Assembly: GCA_003597935.1 (NCBI GenBank)
Contig: QZJT01000120.1
Span: 1-64,000, forward strand
Length of the DNA: 64,000 nucleotides
Direction of reading: 5' to 3'
DNA from: Phycisphaerales bacterium
GTDB lineage: Bacteria; Planctomycetota; Phycisphaerae; UBA1845
This document shows positions 23,984 through 32,149 of the stretch, piece after piece; within the stretch, counting starts at the first letter, position 1, and every line of letters starts with the position of its first letter. The translations under genes and the position numbers were made by a program. Below the pieces are notes generated by a model. That model worked only from the letters and a program-made list of their open reading frames with translations, searched no databases and had not been told where the DNA came from.

Positions 23984-25209
23984 CGCACGACCTGCCACGA
24001 GAGAGGCTCGTCCGCCGCCACCGGCGCCGTCAGCCGCCGGCCGATCAGGTGGTCCAGTTCCGCCGGCTCGATGCCCCCCCCCGGGCGCTTGACCGCCAGC
24101 ACCTCGGCCGTCAGCACGGCGCCGGCGGGCAGGTCGACGGCCGCCACCACGCTGCGCCGGGCCACAGCGCGCACGTCCTGCTCCACCTCCGACATCCCCG
24201 GCACGCCGTCGCCCAGCGCCCGCCCCGCCTCACGGGCGTGTGCGACGTACTCACGGAGTCCGGCCGGATCCAGCGACATCGCGTGGTCCGGACCCTCGGC
24301 GGACCGATCCAGCGTGAGGTGCTTCTCGACCACGCTCGCCCCGCACGCGACCGCCCAGCCGCCGGTAAGCGTGGACGTAGTGTGGTCGCTGTAACCCACC
24401 AGCACGTGGAACCGCCCCCGCAGGCCGGACACCGCCGCGACGTTGGCGCGGTCGATCGGCGTGGGATAGGCGCTGACGCAGTGCAGCAGCACGGTGCGCT
24501 CCAGTGCTCCCCAATCCGCCAGCCACCGCACCGAGCGTTCCAACTCGTCGAAGGTGCAGGCGCCCGTCGAAACCAGCAGCGGAAGCCCGATCGACGCTGC
24601 CCGCTGGAGGAGCGGGTGGTTCACGATGTCCGTCGAAGCGATCTTGACGGCGGGCGGGCGGATGGCGGCATACGCCGCCAGCGCCTCGACCGAGAAGGGC
24701 GTCGCCAGAAAGTCGATGCCCCGCTGTCGACAGTGCCTCGCGATCGTATGGAACGCATCGGCGCCGAGTTCCAGGCGCCGGAGCATCTCATGCTGATCGC
24801 CCGGCGGCGCCCAGGCGAGTCGTCCGGCCGACCGTCCCCGTCCGACCGGTGGCCGCGGCGAACTCGGAGAACCCGCGCGGGCTGACCTGCCTGCCTGCCG
24901 GCAGGAGTCCCGCGGCTCGCCGGGCGCACCCATTCGAGCACCGGGGTCTGACGTTCCATCTCGCTGATAAGCCGCCAGCGGCGCGGCCCGTGTCACCAGC
25001 GCATCGGCCGTGAACCACTGGAACTTCACGGCATCGGCCCCGCACTCGGCGGCCGCGTCCACCAGGGCCAGCGCCTGCTCGAGCGAACCGTTATGATTGA
25101 CGCCCGCTTCGGCGATGATGTACGTGGGACATCCGTCGCCGATCGCGCGACGGCCGAGGTCGATCCGCTTCGCCCCCCCCCAGCCGCCAACGGCGCCGCC
25201 CCCCGTCAT
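23980..25209 (-). CDS. neuB: N-acylneuraminate (sialic/legionaminic acid) synthase, NeuB family, with repeat insert
   Basis: A 409-residue protein from ATG 25209 overlapping the neuA-like stop (ATGA). It condenses phosphoenolpyruvate with a 6-carbon amino sugar. Visible motifs: YIIAEAGVNHNGSLEQAL, ADAVKFQWF, FLATPFSVEALA, VKIASTDI, LLVSTGA, LHCVSAYPTP, VGYSDHTTS and VVEKHLTLDR in the barrel, then a C-terminal SAF (antifreeze-like) domain VVAAVDLPAGAVLTAEVLAVKRPGGG. Between about 86 and 140 there is an Arg/Gly/Pro/Ser-rich insert that separates AYQRDGT from HEMLRRLEL. Two 9-base C tracts fall inside the gene (24074-24082 and 25173-25181). NeuB-type specificity (sialic versus legionaminic) is undecided. 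Confidence 0.9.
   Translation of the reverse strand: MTGGGAVGGWGGAKRIDLGRRAIGDGCPTYIIAEAGVNHNGSLEQALALVDAAAECGADAVKFQWFTADALVTRAAPLAAYQRDGTSDPGARMGAPGEPRDSCRQAGRSARAGSPSSPRPPVGRGRSAGRLAWAPPGDQHEMLRRLELGADAFHTIARHCRQRGIDFLATPFSVEALAAYAAIRPPAVKIASTDIVNHPLLQRAASIGLPLLVSTGACTFDELERSVRWLADWGALERTVLLHCVSAYPTPIDRANVAAVSGLRGRFHVLVGYSDHTTSTLTGGWAVACGASVVEKHLTLDRSAEGPDHAMSLDPAGLREYVAHAREAGRALGDGVPGMSEVEQDVRAVARRSVVAAVDLPAGAVLTAEVLAVKRPGGGIEPAELDHLIGRRLTAPVAADEPLSWQVVR
24840..24925. repeat. Repeat-derived insert inside neuB
   Basis: The sequence around 24862-24925 contains CCCGCGCGGGCTGACC, a CCTGCCTGCCGGCAGG palindrome and CCCGCGGCTCGCCG, all related to the palindromic family. It matches the stretch of NeuB that has no counterpart in the family. 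Confidence 0.6.
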
Positions 25210-25940
25210 GGCGACACCGCCGCGGGTTCGGCAAGCCCGCGGGAACGCAGCACCGCTTCGGCCAGCAGCAGATCCAGCGGCTCGTCCACGTCCACAGCGT
25301 CGTCGGGCCGGCAGACGATGGCGCGGCGGTCGCTGCCCAGGAAGGCCTGGCCGTTGTCGGGGTAGCGCTCGGCCTCGAACAGCGGTCCGCGCCGCACGGC
25401 CACGCCGGCGCCGTCGTGATAGTAGAGCGGCTCCAGATCCTGCCGGCGGAAGATGCCGTTGGGGCGAAACTGCGACATCCGGTCGCCGTCGAGGCGGTGC
25501 AGCCAGTCGGGGTGGTGCCGGCCGACCGACGCCACCGTCCGGACCGAGTCGGCGCCGGTCGCACGCAGGTGGTCGATCACCCGGTCCAGGATCCCCTCCG
25601 CTCGCACGGGGATGTTGGCGTACAGCAGCACGACGGCGTCGACGTGAAACGAAGAGGGCGAATCTTCCCACGCCAGCACCGCGTGGCGCGCGGCCGCGTC
25701 CACTCTGGCGGTGTCCGTCGCAAGCTCTGCCGGGCGCTGGATCGTCACGACGCCGCGCGCCGACGCCACCTCGCGTGCGGCCGGCGAATCGGTGGTTAGG
25801 AGCAGGCCGCGAATGAGGGAAGACTCACAGGCGTGATCAATGGTGTACTCGACGAGCGGCCGGCCCAGCAGGGGCGCGACGCACTTGTTCGGCAGCCCGC
25901 GACTGCCCGCCCGCGCCAGGATGATCCCCAGGACGTTCAC
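25206..25940 (-). CDS. neuA: CMP-N-acylneuraminate cytidylyltransferase (NeuA family)
   Basis: A 244-residue nucleotidyltransferase of normal length. The family signature LARAGSRGLPNKCVAPLLGRPLVEYTID is at the N-terminus, followed by LLLTTDSPAAREVA, LLYANIPVRAEG and a C-terminal VDVDEPLDLLLAEAVLR. It activates a nonulosonic acid with CTP to the CMP-sugar used by glycosyltransferases. It is the first gene of a minus-strand operon neuA-neuB-neuC with four-base overlaps between all genes, so translation is probably coupled. The acceptor glycosyltransferase is not in this operon. Related LegF/PseF enzymes use legionaminic or pseudaminic acid. Confidence 0.9.
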   Translation of the reverse strand: MNVLGIILARAGSRGLPNKCVAPLLGRPLVEYTIDHACESSLIRGLLLTTDSPAAREVASARGVVTIQRPAELATDTARVDAAARHAVLAWEDSPSSFHVDAVVLLYANIPVRAEGILDRVIDHLRATGADSVRTVASVGRHHPDWLHRLDGDRMSQFRPNGIFRRQDLEPLYYHDGAGVAVRRGPLFEAERYPDNGQAFLGSDRRAIVCRPDDAVDVDEPLDLLLAEAVLRSRGLAEPAAVSP

Positions 25941-26170
25941 ACTGCACTCTTATCGACCCGCACGGCGCGCAGACTTGATCGCCGGAACCCCGGGGGTCCA
26001 GGGAGTGGCGGACTGTGGGAGTCAGGGAGTAAAGGACAGAGGCAGCGAAGGAACCGCGCAACGATACCCACTATGGAAGCCGACGGGTATTTCCTCTGAA
26101 CCTGAGTACACGCCCGGGCCGCATCTGTGCCGCCGAATCCTCCGAAGCGGGACCTCAACCCGGTTTCTTC

Positions 26171-26203
26171 CGCTCTCTGCGCTCTCTGCGCCCTCTGCGG
26201 TGA
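26171..26203. repeat. CTCTCTGCG-type short repeat
   Basis: Four imperfect units of the form CTCTCTGCG/CCCTCTGCG lie just after the sigma factor gene. A related run (CAGCGGCGCAAAGGTCGCAGAG) lies at about 36528-36552 after the tryptophanase gene. Purine/pyrimidine-biased units of this form are known in many high-GC genomes. Confidence 0.6.
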
Positions 26204-26211
26204 TCCCCGCG

Positions 26212-27879
26212 CTACGCGGCGACCATGTCCGCCAGCGACGGGGAGAGCACGGCCTTGAGCTTCTTGATCGCCCGGCGCTCGATCTGGCGGATGCGCTCCT
26301 TGGTGACCCCGTAGCGGTCGCCGATCTCCTGGAGCGTCTTGGCTTCCTTTTCCTCGAAGAGACCGAAGCGGGCTGACACGACGTCGCGCTCGCGCTCGCT
26401 CAACTCGGCCAGGCCCTGCTTGAGCATCCGGCGGACCTGCTCGGCGTCGTGTTGTGGATGCTCCGGCTCACGATGATCGGGCGCGGCGGCCAGGATTTCG
26501 TCCTGCCCGGTGATGCAGCGGGAGAGGCGGAAGTGCTGCTCGGGGATGGTGCGGGCGTAGTTCTTCATGATCGCCCACGACGCATAGGTGCTGAAGCGGA
26601 AGCCGCGGCTGAAGTCGAACTTCTCCACCGCCCGCATCAGCGACATGTTGCCGTCGCTGACCACCTCGAAGAACTGGGTGGACCAGCCCACGTGCTTCTT
26701 GGCCACGCTGATGACCAGCCGCAGGTTGGCCCGGATGATGCGCTGGCGGAGCGCCTCCTGCTGCACGATCAACGCCTGCACGTCATTCACCTCGGCGGCC
26801 GTGACGTGGCAGGGATCCAGCTTCCGGATCTGGCGGGCGGCCAGGTACTTCACGAAGTTGTAGCGCCGGAACAGATCCTGCTCCTGTTCGGCGGTCAGAA
26901 GCGGAACCTCGTAAAGGGAGCGAATGTAGGCGGGCAGTTCGGGCGGCGGGCGGAACGCCTCGGCGGCTTCGCCGGCCGGTTCGGGCGCGTCGAGGATGAG
27001 CGCCCGGGCATTGGGTGCGTCGAACAGCTCGTGGTGAACGTAGGTGATCGGCTGCTCTCGCCAGCGGCGGACCTGCACCTCGCGCAGCACCCGCTCGATC
27101 TCATCGGTGGTCGTCTCGAATGCCGCCGCCAGCGTGCCGACCGAGTCGCCCGCGGCATGGGCGTTCCAGATGGCGTCCTCGCGGCGGGTCAGCCGGGGCT
27201 GGCCTTTCACGCCGAACAGAGCCCGGCCCTTGTTGGCACGGTCAAAGCGGCGCAAGGTATAACGAATGGTCTCGACGGCGCGGCCGGTCTCTGCGGAGAT
27301 GATGCGGGCGGTTTCGTGCAGCTTCATCCGCCGCTGGGACAGCAGCGTCTGCGCCCGCTCGATGATGTTCCGGCGCTCTTCGTCGGTAAGCTGCGTGAAC
27401 GACGCCGCCTTCTCCACCAGCGCCCGATTCCGCTCGACGAACCGGGCCACGAACCGCCGCGGGATCAGCAGACGGCCGACGCCGTCCTCGCCCAGCACCC
27501 GGATCCCCAGAAGCCCCCGCGCCCGCCAGCGGCGCACGGTCTTCGGGCTGACGTGCAGTTCCGCCGCCGCCTCGTCTTGCGTAAGGCACGGCTCGGCCAC
27601 CTCCGCCGCGGTGAAGTTCGCCTTCTGACTGATGTGTTCGACCAGCCGGACCAGGTCGGCGATCAACGCGCGCCCTGGAATCGCCGGACCGGTGTCCGGG
27701 CCGCGACGCGCGTATTTGGTGATGTGGTAACAGACCCAGTCGTAGGGGTACGCACGGTCCTCCTCCACCAACGAGAGCAGATTCGCCACGTTGTCGATCT
27801 GCTCCATCCTCAGCCGGCGGGGAGAGAGCGTCAGTTGGTGGGCGAGTTGATCGAGGTCAGCGTTGTAGAATCCGGGCAT
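26212..27879 (-). CDS. Sigma-70 family RNA polymerase sigma factor with MerR-like N-terminal domain
   Basis: A 555-residue protein; AGGGAT precedes the ATG. Its first 300 residues are not standard sigma sequence: about 98-150 is a helix-turn-helix with SPKTVRRWRARGLLG and a following wing (MerR/excisionase-like), and a second DNA-binding-like stretch ETARIISAETGRAVETIRYTLRRF lies near 195. The sigma core starts near 314 with region 1.2 (LLTAEQEQDLFRRYN). It continues with region 2 (RANLRLVISVAKKH; GNMSLMRAVEKFDFSRGFRFSTYASWAIMKNYAR), a shortened region 3, and region 4 (LSERERDVVSARFGL...TLQEIGDRYGVTKERIRQIERRA). It is likely an alternative or essential RpoD-like factor whose extra domain may sense a signal or bind promoter DNA. 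Confidence 0.9.
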   Translation of the reverse strand: MPGFYNADLDQLAHQLTLSPRRLRMEQIDNVANLLSLVEEDRAYPYDWVCYHITKYARRGPDTGPAIPGRALIADLVRLVEHISQKANFTAAEVAEPCLTQDEAAAELHVSPKTVRRWRARGLLGIRVLGEDGVGRLLIPRRFVARFVERNRALVEKAASFTQLTDEERRNIIERAQTLLSQRRMKLHETARIISAETGRAVETIRYTLRRFDRANKGRALFGVKGQPRLTRREDAIWNAHAAGDSVGTLAAAFETTTDEIERVLREVQVRRWREQPITYVHHELFDAPNARALILDAPEPAGEAAEAFRPPPELPAYIRSLYEVPLLTAEQEQDLFRRYNFVKYLAARQIRKLDPCHVTAAEVNDVQALIVQQEALRQRIIRANLRLVISVAKKHVGWSTQFFEVVSDGNMSLMRAVEKFDFSRGFRFSTYASWAIMKNYARTIPEQHFRLSRCITGQDEILAAAPDHREPEHPQHDAEQVRRMLKQGLAELSERERDVVSARFGLFEEKEAKTLQEIGDRYGVTKERIRQIERRAIKKLKAVLSPSLADMVAA

Positions 27880-28059
27880 AGGATCCCTGCGTTTCTTCGC
27901 GCCAGCGCCGACATCACGCGCGGAACGTGCCCCGCGAGCGATGGCTTCAGTTCCGATTTACCGCCGCGAGCGAAATCCCCCGTCAGACGTTCACGCAGCC
28001 AAACCGAACAGCGACGATCCGGAAGAACGACGATCTATGATACCCGGAATCTCTACAGG

Positions 28060-28088
28060 ATTATCGTCCTGACGTCCCCGTTCGTCAA
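28060..28088 (-). promoter_or_regulatory. Sigma-70 promoter for the sigma factor gene
   Basis: On the minus strand TTGACG (28088-28083) and GATAAT (28065-28060) are exactly 17 bases apart. They are about 180 bases upstream of the sigma factor ATG, giving a long 5' untranslated region of about 170 bases. Confidence 0.6.
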
Positions 28089-28168
28089 GAGTCAGCCTCG
28101 CGGCGGCCCGCCGTCGCGCCTGCGTGACAAACTTTTACATGCCGGATGCCGCCGGCGGGGTAAAAGCC

Positions 28169-29992
28169 CTACTGCATTTTTTCCACTTTGGCTAGACGCT
28201 CCTTGAAGGTGGCCGCGGCCGGTGTCGTTTCACGGCCGGCGATCGCATTCCGATAATTCGCGACCACGTCCTTGAGGTACTGGCGTTCGCCGAACACCAC
28301 TTTCAAGTACACAGCGCCGGCGTACTGAGCGACGACCGTCCAGTTCTTGCCCAGCTTTCCGTGTACGTTCTGGATGGCCTCGATGGCGGAGTCCGCAGCC
28401 TGTACGCCGGCAGTACGCGCGGCTTCCGCCAGGTCGCGGCGGGGCTGGGCCACGTCGTCGCCCAGTCCCAGGGCATTTGCGGCGGAGGCCAGCGCCTCGG
28501 CAAGGCCGGTTTCATTCTGATACTGCTGGAAGTGTACCCACGCGGCCGCGGTCTTCGCTCCCGCCCGCTCGGTGGACAGATGCGCTCCGATCCAACTGTC
28601 GTCTTTCAGAATGGAGGCCGCAGACACATCCTCCGCCGTGGGGGAGACAAGTCTGGCAGCTTCCGCGGCGGAGCGGACGGCGTTGTCCGCGGCCACTTCC
28701 GCCGCCCGCCAGGCGTCGGCCGCCTGCGAGAACCGGCTGATGGCTTCATCCTCGAGCCGGCGGGCGTCGTCGGAATCCCGGATCAGATCTTCGACGGCCG
28801 CGGCCCCCGTGGCCTGCGCTTCCCGGATACCCGCAGCGGCCGCCGATTGCTGTTGCTGGTAGGTGGCCAGCGTGTCCTTCAGCCGCCCGATGCGCTCCTG
28901 GTAGCGCGTGACCGCGTCGGTCGCCGAGGCGACGGCGCCCGCCACGCGGTCCCGCTCGGCGCGGTAGTGGGCCAAGCCAGGTGCGACCGTAAAGTTATCC
29001 GTGCGTCCATTCTCGACGTAGGCGCCGCGCAGATAATCACCCGAAGCGTCGATCGTCGCCTTCGGCAACGTCCCATGATTGATGGCGTGTACGCGGCCAA
29101 GGGCGCTGCGATACTTCGCCGCCGCCGCCGAGTAGTCGCGCTCGAACGTCACGAACCCATCGGGGCGGGAAAGGTCCATGCCGCTTCGGCTCATGGCGTC
29201 CATGACGGCGCGGGCGGCGTCGGCTTCCGCCTGGGCTGCGGCCAGCTCGCCTTCGAGCCGGGCGATGTTGGCGTCGAGGTCCGCCAGCGTCTGTTTGACC
29301 TGAGCGGACGCGGCCTGCCGCTCTGCCGATTCGGCCTCCATCGAGGCGATCTGCTCCTGGATGCCGCTGGTGGAGACCAGCGTCGTGCGCGGCTGGTCGG
29401 CCGCAATCGATGCGACGGCGGAACCCACGCGATCTCGCGCGGCCAGCGCCCGCCGCCGCACGCCGGCGGACTTCCGCGCCATGGCCTGCCCCTGAAAGGT
29501 GAGGATCGAGCCCTTCACCCGGTTGGCCGCAGCGTGCGAGGGCGACAGGCGCAGCGCCTCGCCCACGGCGGCGAGCGCGTCGGCCAGCAGCTTGTCGTTG
29601 TCGGCGATCAGCGACGCGCGGGCCTTCACGCCGTCGCGAATCTGGCTTTCGATGGCGCCGGTCGGCCGTCTGCTGCGATCGATCTCCAGCACCTCGACGG
29701 TCGTGTCCACTTCATCCTGGTACAGTCCGGCGAAGTCCTCGTCGCGGGCCCGTTCGGACGCCTGAGCCAGATCGGGCACGCTCGGTCCCAGGTCGGCCGT
29801 CAACGCCTCGATGCGGGCGAGGTTCGCGTTGTACTGGTACAGCAGGCGCTGCGCCGCCTCGACCTTGCGCGATGCCGCCTCGTAGTCGGTGCGGGCGGAA
29901 TCCTGCAACGACGGGGCCAGCACGTACCCCGCCCCACCCAGGACCAACGAGACCACCAGCGCGACCCCAGCGATTCCACCTTGGTTCTTCAC
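28169..29992 (-). CDS. Membrane-anchored long coiled-coil protein
   Basis: A 607-residue protein from GTG 29992 (GGAG six bases upstream); longer frames enter repeat DNA. One transmembrane segment opens the protein (GGIAGVALVVSLVLGGAGYVLAP), and almost all the rest is Ala/Gln/Glu/Arg-rich heptads: EAASRKVEAAQRLLYQYNANLARIEAL, MEAESAERQAASAQVKQTLADLDANIARLEGELAAA and ERIGRLKDTLATYQQQQ. The C-terminal 150 residues look alpha-helical and repeat-like (LASAANALGLGDD; AVYLKVVFGERQYLKDVV), perhaps TPR-like. No catalytic motif was found. An extracytoplasmic scaffold is likely. The flanking genes give no functional clue. Confidence 0.75.
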   Translation of the reverse strand: MKNQGGIAGVALVVSLVLGGAGYVLAPSLQDSARTDYEAASRKVEAAQRLLYQYNANLARIEALTADLGPSVPDLAQASERARDEDFAGLYQDEVDTTVEVLEIDRSRRPTGAIESQIRDGVKARASLIADNDKLLADALAAVGEALRLSPSHAAANRVKGSILTFQGQAMARKSAGVRRRALAARDRVGSAVASIAADQPRTTLVSTSGIQEQIASMEAESAERQAASAQVKQTLADLDANIARLEGELAAAQAEADAARAVMDAMSRSGMDLSRPDGFVTFERDYSAAAAKYRSALGRVHAINHGTLPKATIDASGDYLRGAYVENGRTDNFTVAPGLAHYRAERDRVAGAVASATDAVTRYQERIGRLKDTLATYQQQQSAAAAGIREAQATGAAAVEDLIRDSDDARRLEDEAISRFSQAADAWRAAEVAADNAVRSAAEAARLVSPTAEDVSAASILKDDSWIGAHLSTERAGAKTAAAWVHFQQYQNETGLAEALASAANALGLGDDVAQPRRDLAEAARTAGVQAADSAIEAIQNVHGKLGKNWTVVAQYAGAVYLKVVFGERQYLKDVVANYRNAIAGRETTPAAATFKERLAKVEKMQ

Positions 29993-30302
29993 GGTCTGCT
30001 CCGTCAGCTCCCCCGGCCAGCGTTCACCGCGGCCGGGCGCACGCCGACCGCTGGAAAACCCGCAGTCTAGAAAGCCGTCCCCTTTGCGTCCAGCCCTGTT
30101 TTGGCGCCCGGCGCCCGGATGGTGCATGACAGTTGCGGCGTGCGGCCTTTCGGTGTGGCACCGGCTTCCAGCCGGTGGGCGTGGCCTTCCAGCCCACGCC
30201 AGTCGCGGTTTCGCCGCAAACACCGGCAAGATGCCGGTGCCACACGCATCGCGGAGCGTATTCTCAGCCCAGCCGCATCCGTCGCGCACCCACGCCCGGA
30301 GG
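29993..30302. other. Intergenic region with CCGGCTTCCAGCCGG-type inverted repeats
   Basis: About 310 bases with several short palindromes: CACCGGCTTCCAGCCGGTG at about 30160-30178, a GTGGGCGTGGCCTTCCAGCCCACG pair following it, and CACCGGCAAGATGCCGGTG at about 30224-30242. No gene is supported. The GGAG box of the coiled-coil gene lies at the left edge. Confidence 0.65.
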
Positions 30303-30680
30303 TCAGTCCATCATCTCGAAGTACGTCCGGCGGGCGTTTTCCTCGTCGCCGGCCAACAGATCCTGGGTCCACTGACGGAACATCGGCTGACGGTCGTGCC
30401 ACTCCCGCTGGCGGCGGGCGGTTTCCGCGTCGAGGTAGGCATCCATCGCCTGGAGCCGCCGCGCGTGATAGGCGCCGCGGGCTGCGCACCAGTCGTCCCA
30501 TTGGCGCAGGTTGGCCCCGCAGCGGGCCTCGCGGGACTGAAGCGTATCGTGAACGAATCGGATGTTGGCGTCGCGGTAGACGCGGGCCTGGCGGTAGTGC
30601 GGGTGCTGGCACCCGCCGGAGGCGCCTGCGATGAGCGCTAGCGCGACGAGCGCAATTGCGGTTTTCCGATGATGGGTCAT
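30303..30680 (-). CDS. Small hypothetical lipoprotein
   Basis: A 125-residue protein with an N-terminal basic start, a hydrophobic run (AIALVALALIAGASGGC) and a lipobox SGGC, so it should be lipid-modified at that Cys. The mature part is charged and helical (RQWDDWCAARGAYHARRLQAMDAYLDAETARRQREW), with no family that could be recognised. It precedes the coiled-coil membrane protein on the same strand by about 310 bases, separated by repeats. A TATAAT lies about 55 bases upstream. Confidence 0.7.
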   Translation of the reverse strand: MTHHRKTAIALVALALIAGASGGCQHPHYRQARVYRDANIRFVHDTLQSREARCGANLRQWDDWCAARGAYHARRLQAMDAYLDAETARRQREWHDRQPMFRQWTQDLLAGDEENARRTYFEMMD

Positions 30681-30734
30681 TCGCGGGCCTCGGCGCCAAA
30701 TAGCTCGTGCTGGTCAAACCCGCACGCTTGCCCG

Positions 30735-30740
30735 ATTATA
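30735..30740 (-). promoter_or_regulatory. -10 box (TATAAT) upstream of the small lipoprotein gene
   Basis: A perfect TATAAT on the minus strand, 55 bases before the ATG at 30680. The -35 region at the usual spacing is GC-rich and poor. Confidence 0.4.
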
Positions 30741-30847
30741 ACCGACGACGCGGGCCGGGTCGCACGGCCGCCGGGCGGAGGTAGCCCGCGCGGCCGGGGA
30801 GCCGTGCCGGAATTCCCGGGCGCCCATGGAACCGCCTGGCGTCACTC

Positions 30848-30955
30848 GGACCGTCTGACTCCAGCTTGGCGGCAGTCGGAAAAGGCGTTCGCGGCGCAGG
30901 ACCGCACTCACCGCGGAACGTCCGTTGGGGCTGCAAGCCCACGCCGCAAGGCGCG
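30848..30955. repeat. Composite dispersed repeat before the thioesterase gene
   Basis: The GGACCGTCTGACTCCAGCTTGGCGGCAG...GGAAAAGGCGTTC element (about 30848-30892) is followed about 20 bases later by a CGCGGAAC...GGGGCTGCAAGCCC palindrome (about 30915-30945). The same pair in the same order is present at 63.1 kb. Confidence 0.8.
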
Positions 30956-30980
30956 CCTCTGTCGGCCTTTGAGAATCCTC

Positions 30981-31451
30981 ATGGACGACGCATCACACCT
31001 GTCGCCGCGCGTGCGGGAGATGTTCGAGCGGCAAGGGTTCGCGCGCACGGCCGGCGTCCGGGTCGATTCGTGTGCCGACGGCCGGGCGCAGGTGTCGCTG
31101 ACGCCGCACGAAGGCGTCACGCAGCAGCACGGCGCCGCCCACGCCGCCTGCCTGACGCTGCTGCTCGACGTGGCCGGAGGGCTGGCGTCCTACTCCCTGA
31201 CCCATCCAGGCGAGGACCTCGTGAGTTCCAGCATCCACATCCACTTGTTGCGCCCGGGTGTTGGCGTGCGGCTCATCGCCCGCGGGCGGGTCGTCAAGCA
31301 CGGACGTACGCTCAGCGTATCCCAGACCGAGATCCACGCGGTCCAGGAGGGCCGCGAAGTGCTGGTGGCGCAGGGGACCATGACCTGCGTCGTGCTCCGG
31401 TCCGAAGCCGGACCGCAGCCCGACGGTGAAAGGAGTGAACGGGGAGCGTGA
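30981..31451 (+). CDS. PaaI-type hotdog-fold thioesterase
   Basis: A 156-residue protein from ATG 30981; an upstream in-frame extension is repeat DNA. The hotdog domain is shown by LTPHEGVTQQHGAAHAACLTLLLDVAGGLAS and by SSSIHIHLLRPGVGVRLIARGRVVKHGRTLSVSQTEI, close to the PaaI/YigI/menI subgroup in length and order; acyl-CoA thioester hydrolysis is expected. The sequence GVTQQHGAAHA stands where the family has HGG. The gene overlaps the next (MOSC) gene by four bases (GTGA), so the two are translationally coupled. Confidence 0.85.
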   Translation: MDDASHLSPRVREMFERQGFARTAGVRVDSCADGRAQVSLTPHEGVTQQHGAAHAACLTLLLDVAGGLASYSLTHPGEDLVSSSIHIHLLRPGVGVRLIARGRVVKHGRTLSVSQTEIHAVQEGREVLVAQGTMTCVVLRSEAGPQPDGERSERGA

Positions 31452-31894
31452 ACCAGGCCGTGGGAGTCATCCAGTCCATCGCCGTCCGCACAGCGCGAAG
31501 AGGCCCGATGAGGGAGATCGCTTCCGCCCGGGCCGTGGTGGATGCCGGCCTCGCCGCTGACATCGAGGTCACGGCCAACCGCGGGATGACCTTCCTGGCA
31601 TCCGGAGCATGGCGCAAGACCTGCGAAGACCTGAACGTGGATCTTCCCTGGCACACCCGCCGGGCCAACGTGCTCATCGACGCCGAATCGCTGGCCGACC
31701 TGATCGGCAGGACGATCCGCTTCGGCAGCGTCGCGGTCGCGGTCCGGGGCGAGACCCGTCCCTGCGGCCTGATGGATGAACTCCACTCCGGCCTGCTGCA
31801 GGCGCTGACGCCGGACGTGCGCGCCGGCGTGATGGGGCGCGTCATTTCAGGGGGGAGCTTCGCCATCGGGGACACGGTGTGGGTCGGGGATTGA
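31448..31894 (+). CDS. MOSC domain protein
   Basis: A 148-residue single-domain protein starting with GTG that overlaps the preceding stop. The N-terminal VGVIQSIAVRTARRGPMREIASARAVVDAGLAADI and the central TRRANVLIDAESLADLIGRTIRFGSVAVAVRGETRPCGLM correspond to the MOSC (molybdenum cofactor sulfurase C-terminal) fold, including a conserved Cys in RPCGLMDEL that is the likely sulfur-carrying or metal-binding residue. Related stand-alone MOSC proteins act in sulfur transfer or molybdopterin-dependent reductases; no partner is nearby. The region to 32149 holds no further gene that I can support. Confidence 0.85.
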   Translation: MNQAVGVIQSIAVRTARRGPMREIASARAVVDAGLAADIEVTANRGMTFLASGAWRKTCEDLNVDLPWHTRRANVLIDAESLADLIGRTIRFGSVAVAVRGETRPCGLMDELHSGLLQALTPDVRAGVMGRVISGGSFAIGDTVWVGD

Positions 31895-32149
31895 TGTTCG
31901 ACCCGCAGAAGCACGCTCACAAGTTCGTGCACACGTAGACTGGTGCAACGACGTAGTCCCGGGCATTGAACAACGGATCGGCACTTCGGTAACATGACTG
32001 CTGTGACATGGGGTACACGTCACGCGACGGCGGGGCGATGGTCCGCCCGCGGCCGGCGGGTCGGTCCTTCTTGCGGCGCGACTTCTCCAGGCCGCCCGTG
32101 CAGGGCCGCCTTGCGGGGGTTCCGCTTCCTCGAGAGACAGGGGTGATTC

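Noticed and set aside
30669-30980. N-terminal extension of the thioesterase
   Set aside because: The DNA is the composite dispersed repeat and the peptide has no similarity to hotdog proteins, so ATG 30981 was chosen.
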